Below are positions 1 through 7,793 of a DNA stretch of 64,000 bases, in pieces. Each line of letters opens with the position of its first letter. The first letter of the stretch is position 1. The DNA is taken from assembly GCA_017592665.1 (NCBI GenBank), contig JAGFNW010000035.1, forward strand, positions 1 through 64,000. Direction: 5' to 3'. This DNA comes from Streptosporangiaceae bacterium NEAU-GS5 (GTDB taxonomy: Bacteria; Actinomycetota; Actinomycetes; Streptosporangiales; Streptosporangiaceae). Both the position numbers and the translations under genes were made by a program. The notes beneath the pieces were generated by a model. The model searched no databases. It was not told the DNA's origin and was given only the letters and a program-made list of their open reading frames with translations.

Positions 1-1
1 A

Positions 2-127
2 GGCTTCTTCAACCTGTCCACCTGGCTCACCGCGATAGCCGGCGCCGCCCTGCTGCTGCTCGCCTATCACCTGTTCACGGGCCGCACCACAAACCGGCGC
101 TCCGGCCGCTGGGCCGGCCGCAGATAA
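2..127 (+). CDS. GlsB/YeaQ/YmgE-type small membrane protein, C-terminal part
   Basis: Only the last 41 residues are in the window; the frame is open from base 2 to a TAA at 125-127. It reads as one membrane helix (AIAGAALLLLAYHLF) followed by a short Arg-rich tail. This is the usual end of GlsB/YeaQ/YmgE (transglycosylase-associated) stress membrane proteins, which close with a G-x-I-G-A-hydrophobic-Y-R/H-L helix. The start lies upstream of the window. The family name rests on this short C-terminus only, so the call is tentative. Confidence 0.5.
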   Translation, partial: GFFNLSTWLTAIAGAALLLLAYHLFTGRTTNRRSGRWAGRR

Positions 128-191
128 AGCCGCCCACCTCCACCCGCGCCCACAGCTAAGCCCAAGATCTGGACCGATACGAGGCGAGGGT

Positions 192-643
192 GAGGCTTTC
201 GCCGGTGGCATCACCTCGATTGCCATCGGAGCGATCCTCACCTTCGCCCTGGTGGACCCCGCGGAAGGGCTTGACATGGCCACTCCAAGAGAGCGCAGGC
301 GGCCGGCCGACGGCCGTCCCCCCACACGCGCGCCCACCACCGCCGCCACTCTCACCGCCACTCGCACCACCGTCACCGCGGCGCGGCGCGCCATCATCGC
401 CCGGCAGGCGGTCGCGCTCGGCTACGTGTGGACCACGGCGCGTCTCGCCCTCGGCTGGGTCTGCTGCTGATGCTGATGTGGGCGGCCGAACTGCCGCTGG
501 CCGGCGACCCGTTCATCGACGAGCACATCGTGTACGCGATCGTGCTGGTCGGACTCGCCCTCGCCGGCGCCGCGGACACGCTCGGACTCGGCCGATGGTG
601 GAGCAGCACGCCGCTGGTCCGCCGCTACCCCGTCCTCAAGTAA
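192..643 (+). pseudogene. Remnants of a DUF6458-like and a DoxX-family membrane protein gene
   Basis: Frame 3 from about base 192 reads GGITSIAIGAILTFAL then GLDMA, like the first helix of small DUF6458-type membrane proteins. It then runs through low-complexity Arg/Thr sequence into YVWTTARLALGW, which resembles the first helix of DoxX-type proteins, and stops at 468-470. In another frame, 428-643 gives LLLMLMWAAELP, then GDPFIDEHIVYAIVLVGLAL, then GLGRWW and LVRRYPVL. That is the typical C-terminus of actinobacterial DoxX / thiosulfate-quinone-oxidoreductase-like proteins. The middle of the family (about 100 residues, two helices) is missing and the two ends are out of frame. I read this as a deleted, frameshifted gene, not as two short genes. 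Confidence 0.55.
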
Positions 644-1833
644 CCCCGACCCTGCCAACTCGGGTGGAGAGCAGCCCTGGAGATGTGACTGTCCAGTCTT
701 CTGCGTGCCCAGCCGAGGGCGGCGGATGGCGCCAGCCGGGGAGGGGCGCGGTCGGCAGGTGCGTAACTGAGCCACTGATCGACGAGCCGGCCCAGCTGTT
801 CGGAGACGCCTGGAGACAGGCGGTCGGCGCGTTCAGGACGTACTCCGGCCTCCATCAAGCGACGGACCTGCAATATCCCGCTGATGGCTTCGTTCGCGGT
901 CTCGGGATCGGTTTCGATCTCACGTCGCAGCGGTTCGGCGCCGGTCAGGAGCCAGTAGGCCAGCGCGCCCACGCCGTACAGGTCGGACAGGCTGCTGGGT
1001 GCGGTCGCGGTGCCGCCGAGTTGTTCGGGGCTGGCGAACCACTTGGTTCCGCCGGGCAGCACGGTCGACACGCTGCGGCCGTCCTCGTGCAGTTGTGACA
1101 TGCCCCAGTCGATGATCCGGACGTTAGCCGGGCCGTCCAGCACGATGTTCTGCGGTTTGATGTCGAGGTGGATGATGTTGCTCACGGCGGCGGCCTGCAG
1201 CCCGGCCAGCACCTGGTCCACGACCCACAGTTTCCATCCGAGCGGCAGGCATGCGGCTGACGGCTGCTGTAAGTGGAGGTTGAGGCTGCCCGGCTGGTAG
1301 AGCGGGGAGATCAGGTAGAGCGCCTGAGACGTGAAGTCCTGGCCTGAATCGATGATCTGTCCGATGTTGGGGTGGCGCAGGCGTATGCCCCGCACCTCGC
1401 GCAAGAAGGCGCGAAGTCGCTGAGGGTCGCTGTGGGCCTGGTGGAACACCTTGGCCACGACAACGGTGGCGGGATCCGCGAGTTCATGAGCCTTATACAG
1501 GGCGGCCATGGCGCTGGAGTCGGCGTGCAAGGGGGCGTGGAGCCGCCACCGGTCGTTGAGAATCATGATCGGCGCAGGCCACGGCGGATGCAGGAGTGGG
1601 TCCAGGATCCGCGCGCGCTGGAGCTTGGCTGTGGCGATGATCTGCTCGGCTTCGGTGCGGGCATCGGCCAGTATCGCGGTGGCCTGGTTGTGGGCCTGTT
1701 GCAACACCTGACGGTGCAACCGGTCCAGATCAGGTGGCGCGGCGGCCAGGAAGGGCCGCGGAAGGGCGAGTGTCCCGATGTCGGCTGTCTTGGTGCCGGC
1801 CGGAAGGAGAGAGGCCCGCGGACGAGGCGTCAC
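625..1833 (-). CDS. Serine/threonine protein kinase with N-terminal coiled coil
   Basis: About 402 residues. Residues 34-78 are Ala/Gln/Glu-rich and probably coiled-coil. A Hanks-type kinase domain follows: beta-3 lysine in VVVAKVF (about residue 128), a Glu in the following helix, catalytic loop HLDIKPQN (222-229), metal-binding DWG (242-244) in place of DFG, and SPEQL (268-272) for the APE motif. The glycine-rich loop is not recognisable, so nucleotide binding may be unusual. There is no membrane segment after the kinase, so it is likely cytosolic. The GTG at 1833 was chosen; another GTG at 1893 would add 20 poorly kinase-like residues. Its 3' end overlaps the DoxX remnant. Substrate unknown. 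Confidence 0.8.
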   Translation of the reverse strand: MTPRPRASLLPAGTKTADIGTLALPRPFLAAAPPDLDRLHRQVLQQAHNQATAILADARTEAEQIIATAKLQRARILDPLLHPPWPAPIMILNDRWRLHAPLHADSSAMAALYKAHELADPATVVVAKVFHQAHSDPQRLRAFLREVRGIRLRHPNIGQIIDSGQDFTSQALYLISPLYQPGSLNLHLQQPSAACLPLGWKLWVVDQVLAGLQAAAVSNIIHLDIKPQNIVLDGPANVRIIDWGMSQLHEDGRSVSTVLPGGTKWFASPEQLGGTATAPSSLSDLYGVGALAYWLLTGAEPLRREIETDPETANEAISGILQVRRLMEAGVRPERADRLSPGVSEQLGRLVDQWLSYAPADRAPPRLAPSAALGWARRRLDSHISRAALHPSWQGRGYLRTG

Positions 1834-2132
1834 CGCGATCCCGCGATGCCGGAACCTGCGCCGGCCCTGACGGCACCCGCCGATGTGAGCCACAGGCCTG
1901 CCCCGGTACGAGGGCGCAGGGTCGTCATTTGTCTCCGATCAGGACCACATGGTGAGGGGCAGGGCTCGCGGTGCCGGCGCGCCTCTGTCGTGCGGTGCAC
2001 TGCTCTGATCGTCCAACGGACCGGACACAGCGGAAACCACCGTTTCCGACCAGGCCTATCAGCGGCGGCGATTACCAGCCAGTGCATCTCGTGCTACCTG
2101 GCGGAGACGATGGAGGGGTGAACATATCGGCC
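1834..2132. other. Non-coding stretch between kinase and IS fragment
   Basis: About 300 bases in which I see no convincing gene, RNA or repeat. It should contain the promoter of the kinase, but no clear -35/-10 pair stands out. Confidence 0.4.
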
Positions 2133-2190
2133 TAAGACCATGTCTTGATTGGTGATCCTTCTTAGCAGTGATGGTGGAGGCGTCGTGCAC
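2133..2190 (+). mobile_element. 5' end fragment of the IS5-type element
   Basis: The + strand here contains TGTCTTGATTGGT, followed by a stretch that aligns base for base with few changes to the inward-reading right end of the full IS copy (5256 down to about 5200). The match runs through the terminal inverted repeat and into the first codons of the transposase (VEA near the start). It then ends, and no further transposase follows. This is a third, severely truncated copy of the same element in this region. Confidence 0.6.
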
Positions 2191-2244
2191 CCACGGGGCT
2201 TCCACGCCCGTTCCACGCGGATTCCACGTCCGATCGTGAGACTG

Positions 2245-2754
2245 ATGACCATGAAGATCACGCGGAGGATGACGATAGCGGCGGCTGCGATCGCCGCATC
2301 GACGACGCTCACGCCGGGCACAGCGCATGCAGGCTCCGGCCAGAGCTTGAACGTCCCCTTCATCAATGGGCGCTCTGACCTGCCCAGGACGTTCACCGCG
2401 GGAAGCTGACGGCAGACCGGCCAAAACCAGGAGCCCGATCACACTCACGCCTACGTCACTCTCGCAGCCCCAACGCCCGTCGGCACCAGCGAATGGACGT
2501 GGGGTGGCACGCTCTACACGATCTCCAGCCGCTACGGCGACAGATGGCATCAGACGTGGAACTTCAAGACCGCCACGGGCGCCGTAGTGCTCGTCGTCTC
2601 GGCATGGGGGCCCGAAGGAGACCTGGACATGTTCCCGGGTGACTTCTACACGCCCGGCATTCCCTACCGCACAGTGACGCAAAGCCACCCGATCAATCTC
2701 ACGTCCTCCACATATAACCTCATCACCTCTGTCGACTGGTACGGCGACTGCTGA
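2245..2754 (+). pseudogene. Secreted protein gene interrupted by an in-frame TGA
   Basis: Starts at ATG 2245 or 2251 with a clear Sec signal (MKITRRMTIAAAAIAAS to TAHA). It reads 50-odd residues to a TGA at 2407-2409, then continues in the same frame without another stop to TGA 2752-2754. The downstream part looks like a real folded protein (EWTWGGTLYTISSRYGDRW, WNFKTATGAVVLVVSAWG, TSVDWYGDC) and has no start of its own. The simplest reading is a nonsense mutation in a roughly 168-residue secreted protein; read-through or a sequence error are alternatives. Family not recognised. It lies right after an IS fragment. Confidence 0.6.
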
Positions 2755-2909
2755 TCGCAATTCCCGAGCCGCCTGGGCATGGCCCATACAGCGCTCCAGC
2801 GCGGGCGGCGGCAGATGTCCGGCCGGGTTCTTCCTAGGGGCCGAAATCGCGCGTGATCTTCCCCCAACCCCGGAGCGCTTCACTCAGCATTTTTACAAAA
2901 GGGAGAATC

Positions 2910-3476
2910 ATGTCGAACGGGTCGAACCAACGGATGGGACTGTCGCGCCGGGCGCTTCTGGGCGCCGGCGCGTCGGGCGCCGTCATCCTCACCACCGCCG
3001 CCCTGTCGGTGACCACAGCCATGCCGGCCTCTGCCAGCCAGTCAGGGTGGCTCTGGTGCAACCAATGCATGTCCCTGTGGTGGCCCGGCAACGGCTTCCA
3101 AGTGCGATGCCCGATAGGCCCAGGCCGGTTCCACAACAGCACCGGGAGCGGGAGATACATCGTGAACGACGACCGCGACGGCGTCGGGCAGGGCGGGTGG
3201 CGCTGGTGCGCGTACTGCCAGGGCCTGTGGTACGCAGGTAACGGTGACCGCGGCTACTGCACAGTCAACGGTCCGGGAGGCCACACGCTCGCCGGCAGCC
3301 GCGGCTATAGGGTCGTTCAGGGGCCCACAACGAATGGCCAATCCCTCTGGGCGTGGTGCCGGCGGTGTGATGGCCTGTGGTTTGCCGATAACGGAACCGT
3401 TGGTTACTGCCCTTTCCAGGGCGGCTCTTTCCACATTTTCGCCGGCTCAGGTGTCTACTCGCTGAACCAGGACTGA
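2910..3476 (+). CDS. Tat-exported protein with three Trp/Cys (CxxC) repeats
   Basis: 188 residues; start set by GGGAGA seven bases upstream of the ATG. The N-terminus has a twin-arginine type signal (SRRALLGAGASG) and an AxA-like cleavage site at PASAS. The mature part is three copies of a roughly 45-residue module: W-x-W-C-x-x-C-x-x-LW, then a GNG/DNG turn, a lone Cys in GYC or RCP, an H, and GSG/GSR-x-Y. Each module therefore has three Cys and one His near each other, suggesting a small zinc-ribbon or disulfide-locked fold (inference). Similar repeat proteins occur in actinobacteria but I know no defined function. Confidence 0.8.
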   Translation: MSNGSNQRMGLSRRALLGAGASGAVILTTAALSVTTAMPASASQSGWLWCNQCMSLWWPGNGFQVRCPIGPGRFHNSTGSGRYIVNDDRDGVGQGGWRWCAYCQGLWYAGNGDRGYCTVNGPGGHTLAGSRGYRVVQGPTTNGQSLWAWCRRCDGLWFADNGTVGYCPFQGGSFHIFAGSGVYSLNQD

Positions 3477-3556
3477 CCCGAGTCACCGTCACGGCAGCGG
3501 CGCCGAGCTCGTCCAATCAGCTCAGACCAGGCCGATCTCGACGTCAAGCAACTCGT

Positions 3557-3803
3557 CTACTGTCCGCATTCCGCCGCAGCGGCGATCGCAACGAGCGAAC
3601 CGAAGTGGTCGGCTCGGCGTTCGTACCGTCGGTGTAAGCGGCGGCAACCGGCCAGCCACGCGACCGTCCTCTCGACCACCCACCGGTATCGGCCCAGCCG
3701 CCGGCTGGACTTGATTCCGCGGCGGGCCATGCGCGGGGTGATGCCGCGCCCGCGCAGGAACGCTCGCAGGTGCGCGTAGTCGTAGCCCTTGTCGCCGTGC
3801 AGA
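3557..3803 (-). pseudogene. IS5-type transposase, truncated 3' copy
   Basis: Reading the minus strand from 3803 gives LHGDKGYDYAHLRAFLRGRG, then WVVERTVAWLAGCRRLHRR and RADHFGS, ending at a TAG. This is the C-terminal third of a DDE transposase containing the second Asp and the final Glu. It is roughly 85-90% identical in DNA to 4430-4680 of the full copy nearby. All upstream transposase sequence is missing: the copy stops where a perfect hairpin (3811-3867) begins. Inactive remnant. Confidence 0.75.
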
Positions 3804-3810
3804 GCTCATG

Positions 3811-3867
3811 CTGAACCGCTCCGGCTTTCGTGGGGTGGGAGCCTCCACGAAAGCCGGAGCGGTTCAG
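3811..3867. terminator. Perfect 23-bp hairpin, likely terminator
   Basis: Two perfectly complementary 23-base arms (3811-3833, beginning CTGAACCGCTCC, and 3845-3867) surround an 11-base loop. It lies about 40 bases past the stop of the minus-strand secreted protein gene ending at 3909, a suitable place for a factor-independent terminator. No U-tract is visible, as is common in high-GC actinomycetes. It also forms the exact edge of the truncated transposase copy. Confidence 0.6.
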
Positions 3868-3908
3868 GCGGGCCGGCTCTGGTGAGCCTGCCAGCTTATG
3901 CCTATCCG

Positions 3909-4202
3909 TCAGAACGGGTGGAGGTTGTCCGAGTTCACGTTCCCTATGTAGAGCCGGTAGTACTCTCCGGTGGGACGGTAATAGTAGGTCCAGGTGGCAG
4001 TCGAGTAGTACATCGTGCAGGTGTACTGGAACGGGATGTCCCGGTCATAACCGAGGTTGTTCCAGATCCCTCCCGCGTTTCGGCAACCGTCGCGGACGAT
4101 GCTGACCGCATCCGCCGAAGCGGCCCCGGCGCCGGCCGCGAGTGTTCCCACCGTCACCGCCGCGGCAAAACCCGCGGCTGCGATCCATCGCGTCAATCTC
4201 AC
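3909..4202 (-). CDS. Small secreted protein with two-cysteine aromatic core
   Basis: 97 residues from GTG 4202, chosen because AAGGAG sits eight bases upstream. A Sec signal (TRWIAAAGFAAAVTVGTLAA, then ASA) is followed by a short mature domain with two Cys (DGCRNAGGIW and FQYTCTMYY) and many Tyr/Trp residues, probably one disulfide. No family recognised. It has its own downstream hairpin and sits between the truncated and the complete IS copies, so it may be part of an unstable accessory patch. Confidence 0.65.
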   Translation of the reverse strand: MRLTRWIAAAGFAAAVTVGTLAAGAGAASADAVSIVRDGCRNAGGIWNNLGYDRDIPFQYTCTMYYSTATWTYYYRPTGEYYRLYIGNVNSDNLHPF

Positions 4203-4402
4203 TTTCCTGACTCCTTCCCCCACGTCACCCGTCAGCGGGCTTCCTAATAACGGGGAGCGTTCCACCGCGTTCCACGGTTCGGTGGGGTCCGGGGGTCAGG
4301 CGACGACGCTGATCAGCCCGAGGTCCACGTAGCCGCCCATCGCGCCGGGGTGCCGGCGTCAGGGGTAGCGGTAGCGGGGCTCGCTCGATCCCGGTACGCG
4401 AT

Positions 4403-5227
4403 TTAGACGTCGTCTCGGTTGGTGAGTCGGCGGTAGCAAATGAGTGCTGCGGCGATCGCGACGAAGGAACCGAAGTGGTCGGCGCGGCGCTCATAGCGTC
4501 GGTGTAAACGGCGGCAGCCGGCCAGCCACGCGACCGTCCTTTCCACCACCCACCGGTGCCGGCCCAGCCGCTGACTGGATTCGATCCCGCGGCGGGCGAT
4601 GCGCGGGATGATGCCGCGCCCGCGCAGAAACGCCCGCAGGTGCGCGTAGTCATAGCCCTTTGTCGCCGTGCAGCTTGGCCGGTCGCCGCCGCCGTGGTCC
4701 ACGCCGGGAGCGGATCGGCGGGATGCCGCGCACCAGCGGCTCCAACGCCAGGCTGTCGTGGGTGTTGGCGGCGCTGATCCCGACAGAGATCGGCAGACCG
4801 GACCGTTCGGTGATCAGGTGGATCTTCGATCCTTTCTTGCCGCGATCGACAGGATTCGGGCCCGTCAGGTCCCCCCTTTGGTGGCGCGGACGCTGACCGA
4901 GTCGATGGCGCAGCGCGACCAGTCCAGTTCGCCGCGCGAGCCGAGCTCATCGAGCAGGATCCGGTACAGCTTGGCCCACACCCGGGCCGCGCTCCAGTCG
5001 GTGAAACGGCGGTGCACGGTCTGCCAGGACGCGCCGAAGATCGGTGGCAGCTGCCGCCAGGTGCAGCCGGTGGTGGCCACGTATACGATCGCCGCCAAGA
5101 TCAGCCGGTCATCGGCGCGGCGGCGGCCTCCGCCTTGCGGCCGCACCGGAGTGGCGGGCGCCACCCGCTGAAACAGCTCCCACAGCTCATCGGGGACCAG
5201 TCGCTGCATGAACGCTTCCACGATCAC
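4403..5227 (-). pseudogene. IS5-family DDE transposase, split over three frames
   Basis: The first segment (5227 to about 4868) encodes the N-terminal domain (ELWELFQRVAP, TGCTWRQLPP) and the first catalytic Asp (CAIDSVSVRA), ending at ATKGGT-stop. At the AAAGGGGGGAC run a -1 slip joins it exactly to DLTGPNPVDRGKKGSK, so this break looks like the programmed frameshift known from this IS group. A second break near 4660 (GACAAAGGGC where the truncated copy has GACAAGGGC) is an extra A and shifts the frame just after HGDKG, before the last segment with WVVERTVAWL. This copy is therefore probably dead unless two shifts occur. Confidence 0.8.
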
Positions 5228-5258
5228 TACAACGAAAGATTACCAATCAAGACACGGC
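4409..5258 (-). mobile_element. IS5-type insertion sequence, complete length
   Basis: The transposase is bounded by imperfect terminal inverted repeats: GTCTCGGTTGGTGAG at the left (from 4413) and, read inward from the right, GTGTCTTGATTGGTAATC (from about 5255). The left repeat lies inside the last codons of the transposase. Length is about 850 bp, usual for two-frame IS5 members. Target-site duplications could not be assigned with certainty. Confidence 0.65.
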
Positions 5259-5370
5259 CCAATTCCCCCGATGGCCGGCAATGTGTGAAATTGTGAAAGT
5301 GGATGGGGTCGCTGTCGAGCTCAGGTGTTGATGTGCTGCCATCGGCTCTCGCAATAGTGAGGAGCGCGCC

Positions 5371-5694
5371 ATGGGCGCGAACACACCGCAGGTCACGTTG
5401 CCTCAGGCGATTCAGGACCTCACGGGCAGGCTCCAGATGTCGTACGCCGATCGCCTGACGTCCACGATCGTGGAGGGAGTGGTCCGCGACTGCTACCAGC
5501 CGTTCGCCGACGTACGGATCACCAGCTACGTGCCCATGTTCGTCGAACACGACAGCCGCAGCCGGCTGCGGCAGCTCACCTCGAGTCCCGTCCAGCCCTC
5601 AGCGCCTGCGCTTCCATCAGCGACGTCCGATGGCAGGCCACGCCGTTCCTTCACAGCGGCCCTGCGACGACTCCGGGCTGTGCTGAGCCGGTAG
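5371..5694 (+). CDS. Three-helix bundle domain protein
   Basis: 107 residues with GAGGAG ten bases before the ATG. Residues 25-65 contain SYADRLTSTIVEGVVRDC and then YQPFADVRITSYVPMFVEHDSR, matching the small three-helix-bundle dimerisation domain common in actinobacterial orphan proteins. The C-terminus is Pro/Ser/Arg-rich and probably disordered. The gene stands alone downstream of the IS and converges on the desaturase. Function unknown. Confidence 0.65.
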   Translation: MGANTPQVTLPQAIQDLTGRLQMSYADRLTSTIVEGVVRDCYQPFADVRITSYVPMFVEHDSRSRLRQLTSSPVQPSAPALPSATSDGRPRRSFTAALRRLRAVLSR

Positions 5695-5741
5695 CCGTCA
5701 CGGGCCGAGGCATCTGGCCAACCACGGTTGTCGCCAGGCAA

Positions 5742-6755
5742 TCAGGTTTCTGCAGGGGCGCGAGCCGTTGCGCGAGCCGGATCCGGGTCGGTGACGTGGC
5801 GGCGTTCCATGCGATCCCGGTCGGGCCAGTGCACGTCGGTGGCCCAGCCCAGCCGCTCGAACACGCGGATCACCGCGGCGGACGGATCGATCTGACCGCG
5901 CTGCACGCCGTGGCGGGCCGAGGTCGGGTTGCTGTGATGGCCGTTGTGCCAGCTCTCCCCGAACGACAGCAGGGCCAGCGGCCACAGGTTTGTCGAGCGG
6001 TCGTGGCGGCGTGTCTTGAAGGGCCTGTTGCCGATGACGTGACACAGGGAGTTGACGCTCCACGTGACGTGCTGGAGCAGGGCCACACGGACGAGTCCGG
6101 CCCACAGGAAGGCGGTAAGCCCGCCGTACAGGGTGCCGGTGATCGCCCAGCCGGCCAGGAACGGCAGCGTCAGCGACACCGCGCACAGCGCCGGGAAGGC
6201 GCGCGTCACACGGGCCATCGTGGGATCGGCCAGCAGATCAGGGGCGTACCGGCGGGTGTCGGTCGGGGAGTCCGCGAACATCCAGCCCAGGTGAGCATGG
6301 GCAAGCCCCCGCAGCTGCCCACGCAAACCCATCCCGTATCGGTACGGGGAATGCGGATCACCCGGACGGTCGGTGAAGGCGTGGTGGCGGCGGTGGATCG
6401 CCACCCAGTCGGTGAGATTGCCCTGGAAGCTCATCGATCCGGCGACCGCCAGAACCACCCGCAACCACGGCCGGGCGGTAAAGGATCCATGGGTGAACAG
6501 CCGGTGGAATCCGACGGTCACCCCGAGTCCGGTCACAATGTAGAAGGCCGCTGCCAAAAGGAGATCGGTGAACGCGATCCCCTGCCCCCACGCCAGAAAG
6601 ATCGCGACGCCGAGCGCCACGAACGGCAACACCACGATCGTCCCGGTCAGCCAGACTTGGGTCCTACTGGCTGGACAGTGTTCGTCCGCCCCCGGGAAGG
6701 GTGACACCCCGTCGTAGTCCGGGCGGCGTGCCACTGTTCGTTCAGAAATAGTCAT
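5742..6755 (-). CDS. Acyl-CoA / fatty acid delta-9-type desaturase
   Basis: 337 residues. An integral membrane di-iron desaturase that puts a double bond into acyl chains. All three histidine boxes are present: HRLFTH (84-89), HRRHH (121-125) and HNGHH near residue 267, with four main hydrophobic segments and a conserved DWVAIHRRHHAFTD block. Length fits the family. Electrons would come from a separate reductase, which is not nearby. It follows the UBP-type zinc-finger gene by 16 bases on the same strand, so the two are probably co-transcribed, perhaps for membrane adaptation to stress or cold (inference). Confidence 0.9.
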   Translation of the reverse strand: MTISERTVARRPDYDGVSPFPGADEHCPASRTQVWLTGTIVVLPFVALGVAIFLAWGQGIAFTDLLLAAAFYIVTGLGVTVGFHRLFTHGSFTARPWLRVVLAVAGSMSFQGNLTDWVAIHRRHHAFTDRPGDPHSPYRYGMGLRGQLRGLAHAHLGWMFADSPTDTRRYAPDLLADPTMARVTRAFPALCAVSLTLPFLAGWAITGTLYGGLTAFLWAGLVRVALLQHVTWSVNSLCHVIGNRPFKTRRHDRSTNLWPLALLSFGESWHNGHHSNPTSARHGVQRGQIDPSAAVIRVFERLGWATDVHWPDRDRMERRHVTDPDPARATARAPAET

Positions 6756-6771
6756 GAGCCTCTCCGCCCAT

Positions 6772-7083
6772 TCATACGGTTCGTTTGTGTACGTAGCACC
6801 AGCGCCATGACGAGTCCTCGTCCAGCGCGGCGACGACCGGATGGTCGGTCTCCTCGTAGTGCGCCCGAGCGTGGCGGCCTGCCGAATCGTCGGAACAGGC
6901 CACCCAGCCGCAGGTCAAACAGGCCAGCAGCCGAGTCCACGTCCAGCCGAGAGTCAGACACTCCTTGCATTCGGCGACCCCGTACTCCACGACGCGGGGC
7001 TGGTCGAGGTGGTCACAGCGCGGGGCCTGGCCATTCAGGCCGGATCGCACGATCACGTGCAGGTTCTCTGCGTCCACGGTCAT
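6772..7083 (-). CDS. UBP-type zinc-finger protein
   Basis: 103 residues; ATG 7083 is preferred because GGAGGGG lies about eight bases upstream. The Cys/His pattern (C-DHL, CKEC, CLTCGWVAC, HARAHYEETDHPV, WRWCYVH) is that of the ZnF-UBP domain, which in eukaryotes binds ubiquitin tails. Bacterial stand-alone copies are common in actinobacteria and their role is unknown. It precedes the desaturase in the same orientation and probably shares its transcript. Confidence 0.85.
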   Translation of the reverse strand: MTVDAENLHVIVRSGLNGQAPRCDHLDQPRVVEYGVAECKECLTLGWTWTRLLACLTCGWVACSDDSAGRHARAHYEETDHPVVAALDEDSSWRWCYVHKRTV

Positions 7084-7324
7084 CTCGGCCCCCCTCCGGT
7101 GGTGCACGGTTGTTGAACCTGATCACCTGTCCAGTCAACGTGACCTGTGGACCTGCGGAAACAGTCAATGCCAGCAAGGCCCATCACCGACCGCGATAGC
7201 AGGGTTCTGATCGCTGTAATGGGTAGGAGGCGTCAGGGCGCACCGAATCCTCGATTACGATGCGACCAGGTCTGAACGTTCCGGACATGGGGGCGTCGGC
7301 CACTATTTGAGAGCGAGACGCAAC

Positions 7325-7648
7325 ATGAGCGGTGCTCGCATAAACGATATGCAAGGCGCAGAAGCGCCTGCTCAGGGGCAGGCCGCCGAACACGCGGCGA
7401 ACGCGCAATGGCTCAAGGACAACCCGGCCGCCATGCCACAGGTGAGCGCGGGCCGGTGGGCCGTTTACGACCGGGCCGGCCGGCTGCGCGGCCACCTTGT
7501 AGGCAACGGCCCGACCAGGGACACCCGTTTCACGGCGACCGCCAGCGGTAAACGGTCGTCGGGCAGCGCGCCAGACGGTTACGGCATCACCCTGCACGAC
7601 GCGGGGGCGCATCTTCTCGACGCCACGACTCAGGGTGACGGCCTCTAA
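7325..7648 (+). CDS. Hypothetical protein
   Basis: 107 residues from ATG 7325; the ribosome-binding site is weak (GAGAG far upstream). It has an Ala/Gln-rich N-terminus with AAEHAANAQWLKDNPAA and a C-terminal part (RWAVYDRAGRLRGHLVG) with beta-strand-like alternation. No signal peptide, membrane helix or known domain. The opposite strand is also open here, so coding status rests mainly on the plausible protein sequence and is only moderately supported. Confidence 0.45.
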   Translation: MSGARINDMQGAEAPAQGQAAEHAANAQWLKDNPAAMPQVSAGRWAVYDRAGRLRGHLVGNGPTRDTRFTATASGKRSSGSAPDGYGITLHDAGAHLLDATTQGDGL

Positions 7649-7793
7649 CCCAGCCGACCCTCCCAGAAGAAGGCCTGTTCAGTCAGGTAGGCTGAAGGCA
7701 CCGAGGACATATCGAGCGCTGGCACTCAGGTCGGCGTCGCCCGCGGCGCAGCACCACAGTGGCCCTTCGAGGGCTCGGTCAGGCCAGGCGACC

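Noticed and set aside
2407-2409. TGA as a selenocysteine codon
   Set aside because: The residue context has no redox motif, and no selenocysteine insertion structure or sel genes are seen; a nonsense mutation is simpler.
5796-6704. A long plus-strand frame across the desaturase
   Set aside because: The minus strand carries all three desaturase His boxes; the plus-strand product has no protein-like features.
7204-7226. GTTC-N13-GGGTAG as a stress-sigma promoter before the 7325 gene
   Set aside because: The spacing is one to three bases shorter than the usual stress-sigma pattern and the -35 match is weak; not enough to annotate.
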